A program made the translations under genes and the position numbers. A DNA stretch of 64,000 nucleotides from Oasisia sp. SBJ-2009 (Eukaryota; Annelida; Polychaeta; Sabellida; Siboglinidae), in the NCBI GenBank assembly GCA_964017155.1, contig OZ024858.1, positions 24,190,323 through 24,254,322 on the forward strand, read 5' to 3'. Under the pieces are notes generated by a model. The model was not told the DNA's origin, ran no database searches, and saw nothing but the letters and a program-made list of their open reading frames with translations. Positions 61,301 to 64,000 of this stretch are shown here, piece after piece. Position 1 is the first letter of the stretch, and every line of letters starts with the position of its first letter.

Positions 61301-62723
61301 GGTAAAAAATGAAGGAGCAAAAAAGTCTTCCAAAACCATAGATATTGTTAGTTATGCCTTGAAAGTGAGTGTAAATGGTGTCATATGTGTGTTTATAGCC
61401 CATTTCAGGTCATCAGGCACATTTAAAAAATGTGTAAACTGACTTAACAGTTAACATCCATGTGTCCAGTAAAACGTGTGTGTAGCAATAATTTAATCCT
61501 GCATAAAACCCTGGCGTAAATGTTCTCAGACTGAGTAGTCCAATGGGACTTCATAAGATCACAACATCGTAACCACAGTGTATACAGACTAGCGGAGTCC
61601 TGGAAACAACCAAGACAAGAGGAGGACACCGCCACGATTCCAGTCACCCTGTTACCTGCATCTGCCTCATGCTGATGCGCAGGTCCGACTCGTTGAACTC
61701 GTAGGGGATGTTCCAGCCAAGGGGGCCGAACTTACGACGCTCCTGCACCAGGGCGTGGAAGAAACACAGGCCAAAGAGCATCTTGTGCCAGCGATGAGAC
61801 TGCAACATGGCAACTAGTGTCAAATGGATCCTAGTCGAGTCGAGTCGAGTCGAGTCGAGTCGAGTCGAGTCGAGTCGAGTCGAGTCGAGTCGAGTCGAGT
61901 CGAGTCGAGTCGAGTCGAGTCGAGTCGAGTCGAGTCGAGTCGAGTCGAGTCGAGTCGAGTCGAGTCGAGTCGAGTCGAGTCGAGTCGAGTCGAGTCGAGT
62001 CGAGTCGAGTCGAGTCGAGTCGAGTCGAGTCGAGTCGAGTCGAGTCGAGTCGAGTCGAGTCGAGTCGAGTCGAGTCGAGTCGAGTCGAGTCGAGTCGAGT
62101 CGAGTCGAGTCGAGTCGAGTCGAGTCGAGTCGAGTCGAGTCGAGTCGAGTCGAGTCGAGTCGAGTCGAGTCGAGTCGAGTCGAGTCGAGTCGAGTCGAGT
62201 CGAGTCGAGTCGAGTCGAGTCGAGTCGAGTCGAGTCGAGTCGAGTCGAGTCGAGTCGAGTCGAGTCGAGTCGAGTCGAGTCGAGTCGAGTCGAGTCGAGT
62301 CGAGTCGAGTCGAGTCGAGTCGAGTCGAGTCGAGTCGAGTCGAGTCGAGTCGAGTCGAGTCGAGTCGAGTCGAGTCGAGTCGAGTCGAGTCGAGTCGAGT
62401 CGAGTCGAGTCGAGTCGAGTCGAGTCGAGTCGAGTCGAGTCGAGTCGAGTCGAGTCGAGTCGAGTCGAGTCGAGTCGAGTCGAGTCGAGTCGAGTCGAGT
62501 CGAGTCGAGTCGAGTCGAGTCGAGTCGAGTCGAGTCGAGTCGAGTCGAGTCGAGTCGAGTCGAGTCGAGTCGAGTCGAGTCGAGTCGAGTCGAGTCGAGT
62601 CGAGTCGAGTCGAGTCGAGTCGAGTCGAGTCGAGTCGAGTCGAGTCGAGTCGAATCGAATCGAATCGAATCGAATCAAATCAAATCAAATCAAAATTATA
62701 TATATATATATAAATATATATAT

Positions 62724-62754
<31 letters not shown>

Positions 62755-63638
62755 TTCTCTACGTACACTCATTTGCATGATAACGGATTGGGGGAATTGA
62801 GAAATGTGTGAAAAATGTGTGAACATTCAAACAGTGTGTCTTTTTAAAGGAAAACAATTAGTTGCACTCTACACACAGGCAATGTACACTTGCCACAATT
62901 CGGTGCAATTTTGTAACAAAAACATTTGTACTGAAAATGGTGTAATGTTAAATCTGTTTTGTGGCATCTTCCTTCAAGGGATTCGTTGGGACACAAAAGG
63001 GATTTTTTTCTGTGTCCTAAATAATAGTGAAAAGGGATTCTTTGAGAATATAAACCCTTTGTATTGTACACATTAAATTAATTATTTCATGTGTTTCCTG
63101 CCTTCATTTCGTTAGTATCATGTTGTATTAATCACTGATTACCTTGATAATATATCATAAAAGAATCTCTTTTGTGTACCAGATAATGAAAGTTTCTATA
63201 TTGAGCTTGGTCCATCTATGTGATTTGTATATGACGTGGTTATTAATGTTTATTAAAACACAATTCTAATGAAAAAAGGCACAACATTACATTAAATAAT
63301 TATATTAACAGGATTGGGTATATTGCAGAGTTTGAAGTTCTCAAAGAATCCTTTTTCATTACAATTTGGGACAGAAAAGAATCCCTTTTAATAAGTTACC
63401 CTACTGAACTGTTTTCCTGAAAAAGAAGGATTCAGTGACAGCTGCGTGGCACCATGACAAGAGAATGATCTGCCCCATGTTGTTGACTATGTCCCACCAT
63501 TACAAGACTGGGCCCCGGACCATACACTCACCGTCTTGCAGCTGTTGAAGAACTGCTTGTCTGAGATTGGGTCATTGAGATAAGAACGCAAAAGATTCGA
63601 CTTCAGACCCTTCGGGGGCTCGTTGGTCATTTTCACAC
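49496..63638 (-). CDS. Axonemal dynein heavy chain, C-terminal 490 residues (10 exons)
   Basis: Motor subunit of a ciliary inner-arm dynein (ATP-driven, microtubule minus-end directed). Exons in coding order: 63638-63532, 61799-61656, 59437-59274, 58692-58539, 57587-57456, 56311-56046, 55566-55478, 52859-52738, 51064-50963, 49690-49496 (TAG); phases all join. The segment runs from AAA5/6 ([59 protein letters not shown]) through [94 protein letters not shown], to the end [20 protein letters not shown] and [12 protein letters not shown]. The [10 protein letters not shown] tail suits the DNAH3/7/12/6/1 group; the exact orthologue cannot be fixed without a tree. The remaining ~3500 residues lie right of the window. 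Six introns carry tandem arrays, two overlapping splice sites. Confidence 0.95.
49744..49965 (+). mobile_element. tRNA-derived SINE family B, head-less copy
   Basis: Plus-oriented body of the SINE from GTTCACTCAGCTGTATAAAT to GCGCTATATAAGAACTTGCC, lacking the tRNA-like head. It lies in the last dynein intron (49691-50962), starting 54 bp from the last exon's acceptor. Confidence 0.82.
51147..51431 (-). mobile_element. tRNA-derived SINE family A, copy 2
   Basis: Reverse orientation of the element at 7224-7521, with box A/B remnants at 51360-51425 and the CTTTCGGAAGAGACACTAAA core. In dynein intron 51065-52737. Confidence 0.85.
51468..51505. repeat. (TA)n tract
   Basis: TA repeats with CAT and GTA interruptions adjoining the TIR element to the right. 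Confidence 0.85.
51506..52331. mobile_element. ~826-bp TIR element inserted in a TA repeat
   Basis: Left end GACGCGGCACGCCAAAACCA; right end, inverted, GTGACGCGCCATGCCAAAAC; both continue into CAGGC. TA tracts flank both sides (51468-51505 and 52332-52378), so the target was TA-rich. No transposase frame. The superfamily is uncertain; a TA target would suit Tc1/mariner-type or related. Confidence 0.7.
52332..52378. repeat. (TA)n microsatellite
   Basis: Alternating TA tract at the right edge of the TIR element. Confidence 0.9.
53095..53850. repeat. 25/27-bp minisatellite (~29 copies) in a dynein intron
   Basis: Unit ACTCCTCCACTCCCTCC(T/C)C followed by ATGTCAC(ATA)A; presence or absence of ATA-type bases alternates unit lengths. 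On the gene strand it is purine-rich (GGAGGGAGTGGAGGAGT). It starts ~235 bp upstream of the acceptor of exon 52738-52859 (transcription sense). Confidence 0.93.
53851..55477. other. Dynein intron remainder, nothing recognised
   Basis: AT-rich intronic sequence between the minisatellite and exon 55478-55566. I see no conserved exon or known repeat family. Confidence 0.4.
55612..56010. repeat. Minisatellite of CATCAGACTGACATCACA units
   Basis: About 16-25-bp modules (ACTACTACATCAGACTGACA, TCACAGCATCAGACTGACAT) in mixed order, grouping as ~45-bp composites. It fills most of the intron between exons 55478-55566 and 56046-56311, ending 36 bp after the donor of the latter (transcription sense). 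Confidence 0.9.
56312..57300. repeat. 25-bp minisatellite carrying the acceptor of dynein exon 56046-56311 (~38 copies)
   Basis: Plus unit TCTACAGGCAGACAGTGCAC plus TATGA (25 bp). On the gene strand: GTGCACTGTCTGCCTGTAG|ATCATAG, that is a full 3' splice site and the first five bases of the exon (ATCAT). The leftmost copy is the true junction at 56311/56312 (ATC ATG GAG). Units are near-identical up to ~56740 and then increasingly diverged (GTAGAC, TTAAAC, AAAGACATAG variants). Confidence 0.94.
57621..57930. repeat. (ACAGC)62 pentanucleotide array
   Basis: 310 bp of perfect ACAGC. On the dynein strand it is (GCTGT)62, ending 33 bp upstream of the acceptor of exon 57456-57587. Cys-Ala-Val-Leu frames through it are not genes. 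Confidence 0.96.
58033..58203. repeat. Long near-perfect hairpin, ~80-bp arms, 8-nt loop
   Basis: Left arm TCATAATTACACAACTAGCA...GTACTTACTTCTGCG...GGCCTTCCTCAGGAACTGG...CACTGC pairs with the right arm GCAGTGAACCAGTTCCTGAA...GGCC...GTGTAATTATGA. A few mismatches and one ~7-nt bulge. Weaker pairing continues outward (TCATGAGAATG / CATTTTCATGA). In the dynein intron 57588-58538. Confidence 0.75.
58805..59273. repeat. 25-bp minisatellite carrying the donor of dynein exon 59274-59437 (~19 copies)
   Basis: Plus unit CACCTACTTGTAACCCATCA plus AGTGT. On the gene strand each unit contains TTACAA|GTAGGTGACAC, identical to the true exon end and 5' splice site at 59273/59274. Variants: AACCATCTCCTA, AATTATCTCC, GTACCCC. 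Confidence 0.93.
59465..60215. repeat. 21-bp minisatellite (~36 copies) grown from the SINE B 3' end
   Basis: Plus unit AAGTTCTTATATAGCACAGGT (21 bp) equals the terminal AAGTTCTTATATAGCGCAG of SINE family B. The rightmost unit runs directly into the SINE body at 60205-60435 (TGTCCAGTCCTCAGGACTG). It ends ~28 bp upstream of the acceptor of exon 59274-59437. Because 21 is divisible by 3, it is open in many frames, none plausible as a gene. Confidence 0.93.
60205..60435 (-). mobile_element. tRNA-derived SINE family B, head-less, with expanded tail
   Basis: Body matches 38361-38590 (TCAGGACTGCTCAAG, TTTACACTTTACTCCCTG, GGGAAGCATCCAGCC, GCTGAGTGAACTG). The tRNA-like head is absent. Its 3' end continues into the 21-bp array. 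Confidence 0.82.
60525..61067. mobile_element. DNA element R2, uninterrupted copy
   Basis: 543 bp from GGGCCCGTAAGTGTGTCAC to GAGACTTACACGCCC with TA flanks. It matches both flanks of the nested block at 40720-42364, about 90% by eye, with one ~130-bp internal deletion near 60600-60640. In dynein intron 59438-61655. Confidence 0.78.
61212..61514 (+). mobile_element. MITE family R1, copy 4
   Basis: From GTTTTATGTAGAGACCCGTCC to GCATAAAACCCTG; carries an extra GGTGGACGGGT unit compared with the others. In dynein intron 59438-61655. Confidence 0.78.
61836..62695. repeat. (CGAGT)163 array decaying to CGAAT and CAAAT
   Basis: 815 bp of perfect CGAGT (61836-62650), then five CGAAT, then about four CAAAT, then TA repeats. 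It has no stop codon in any frame on either strand, which explains the ~340-codon open frames (Arg-Val-Glu-Ser-Ser and Arg-Leu-Asp-Ser-Thr). It begins 34 bp upstream of the acceptor of exon 61656-61799. Confidence 0.96.
62696..62756. repeat. (TA)n tract
   Basis: Interrupted TA tract directly after the CGAGT/CAAAT array. Confidence 0.88.
62995..63389. mobile_element. MITE with ~55-bp inverted ends (AAAAGGGATTCTTT type)
   Basis: Left AAAAGGGATTTTTTTCTGTG...GAAAAGGGATTCTTTGAGAA; inverted right end AAAAGGGATTCTTTTCTGTC...GAAAAAGGATTCTTTGAGAA. About 395 bp, no ORF. In dynein intron 61800-63531. Confidence 0.65.
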
Positions 63639-64000
63639 CTAGAGGGCAGCACAGACACTCAACACATTTATAGACGGATGTAATTTGAAACAATCTAAAT
63701 CGACAAACCTCAATGGGTGCACTATATCTCATACAGAATGTCAGCATCATGCATATAACGCTAGTGGAGATTATCAGAACCCAGAACACTAAACAAACAC
63801 AGACAGAGCACTCTATAGGTTTCTAATATAGATATACATATTACATATTTAATAATAATTGTTTTTCCTTAAAATATCACAGGGAATTTTAGAAACTTCC
63901 TAGGACATGAAAACAACCTCAGTATAATTCTGAGACCCAATAATAATAATAATAATATATTTGATTTAATATCGCAACACATCCAATTACAAATTGTTCA
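63639..64000. other. Dynein intron upstream of exon 63532-63638, to window edge
   Basis: No exon seen. Contains a short (AAT)n run near 63941-63956. Confidence 0.5.

Noticed and set aside
61644..62811. Open frames of 318-344 codons on both strands
   Set aside because: They are products of the stop-free CGAGT array; the only coding part is dynein exon 61656-61799.

Overview
This is a window of animal nuclear DNA. Every gene is split by GT-AG introns at positions and phases that join cleanly, AATAAA signals follow several stop codons, and the spacers hold tRNA-derived SINEs, LINE relics, DNA transposons and MITEs, and many microsatellites and minisatellites. Seven protein-coding genes can be read exon by exon, all ordinary eukaryotic housekeeping or ciliary genes. 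An invertebrate bilaterian fits best. A cephalochordate (amphioxus) is my leading guess, because from memory minisatellites spanning intron/exon borders have been described there; the sequence alone does not prove it.

Layout, left to right: UQCRC2 (+, last 6 exons, 14-4263); METTL14 (-, 10 exons, 5724-14992), tail to tail with UQCRC2; TMA16 (-, 7 exons, 17210-22344), head to head with a compact ELOVL-type fatty acid elongase (+, 2 exons, 22714-24097); CFAP96/C4orf47 (-, 7 exons, 26010-31644); a dead Tc1-like transposon (33525-35258); MRE11 (+, 8 coding exons, 36053-46446); and the last 10 exons of an axonemal dynein heavy chain (-, 49496-63638), tail to tail with MRE11 and running off the right edge. 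The genes share no pathway. They cover respiratory complex III, m6A RNA methylation, ribosome biogenesis, lipid elongation, cilia (two genes) and DNA double-strand-break repair.

The outstanding feature is how the tandem repeats sit relative to exons. In METTL14 about 24 copies of a 37-bp unit each carry the 3' splice site and first bases of exon 7. In the dynein gene about 38 copies of a 25-bp unit carry a 3' splice site, and about 19 copies of another 25-bp unit carry a 5' splice site. In CFAP96 three copies of a ~67-bp unit carry the exon 6 acceptor. In MRE11, 21 copies of a 50-bp unit start at the stop codon, and another array begins just after the exon 6 donor and stays open in the MRE11 frame for ~297 codons. 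In the METTL14 and dynein arrays only the exon-proximal splice site keeps the reading frame, so the repeats are decoy arrays the spliceosome must ignore.

The mobile-element layer is also informative. A LINE relic in MRE11 intron 5 was split by a DNA element that itself carries a ~950-bp insertion, provable by comparison with a second copy at 60525-61067. A four-copy MITE family ends close upstream of two MRE11 acceptors. A SINE at 60205-60435 has its 3' end expanded into ~36 tandem 21-bp units. Coordinates of exons were checked by adding phases across each gene; boundaries of repeats are approximate.
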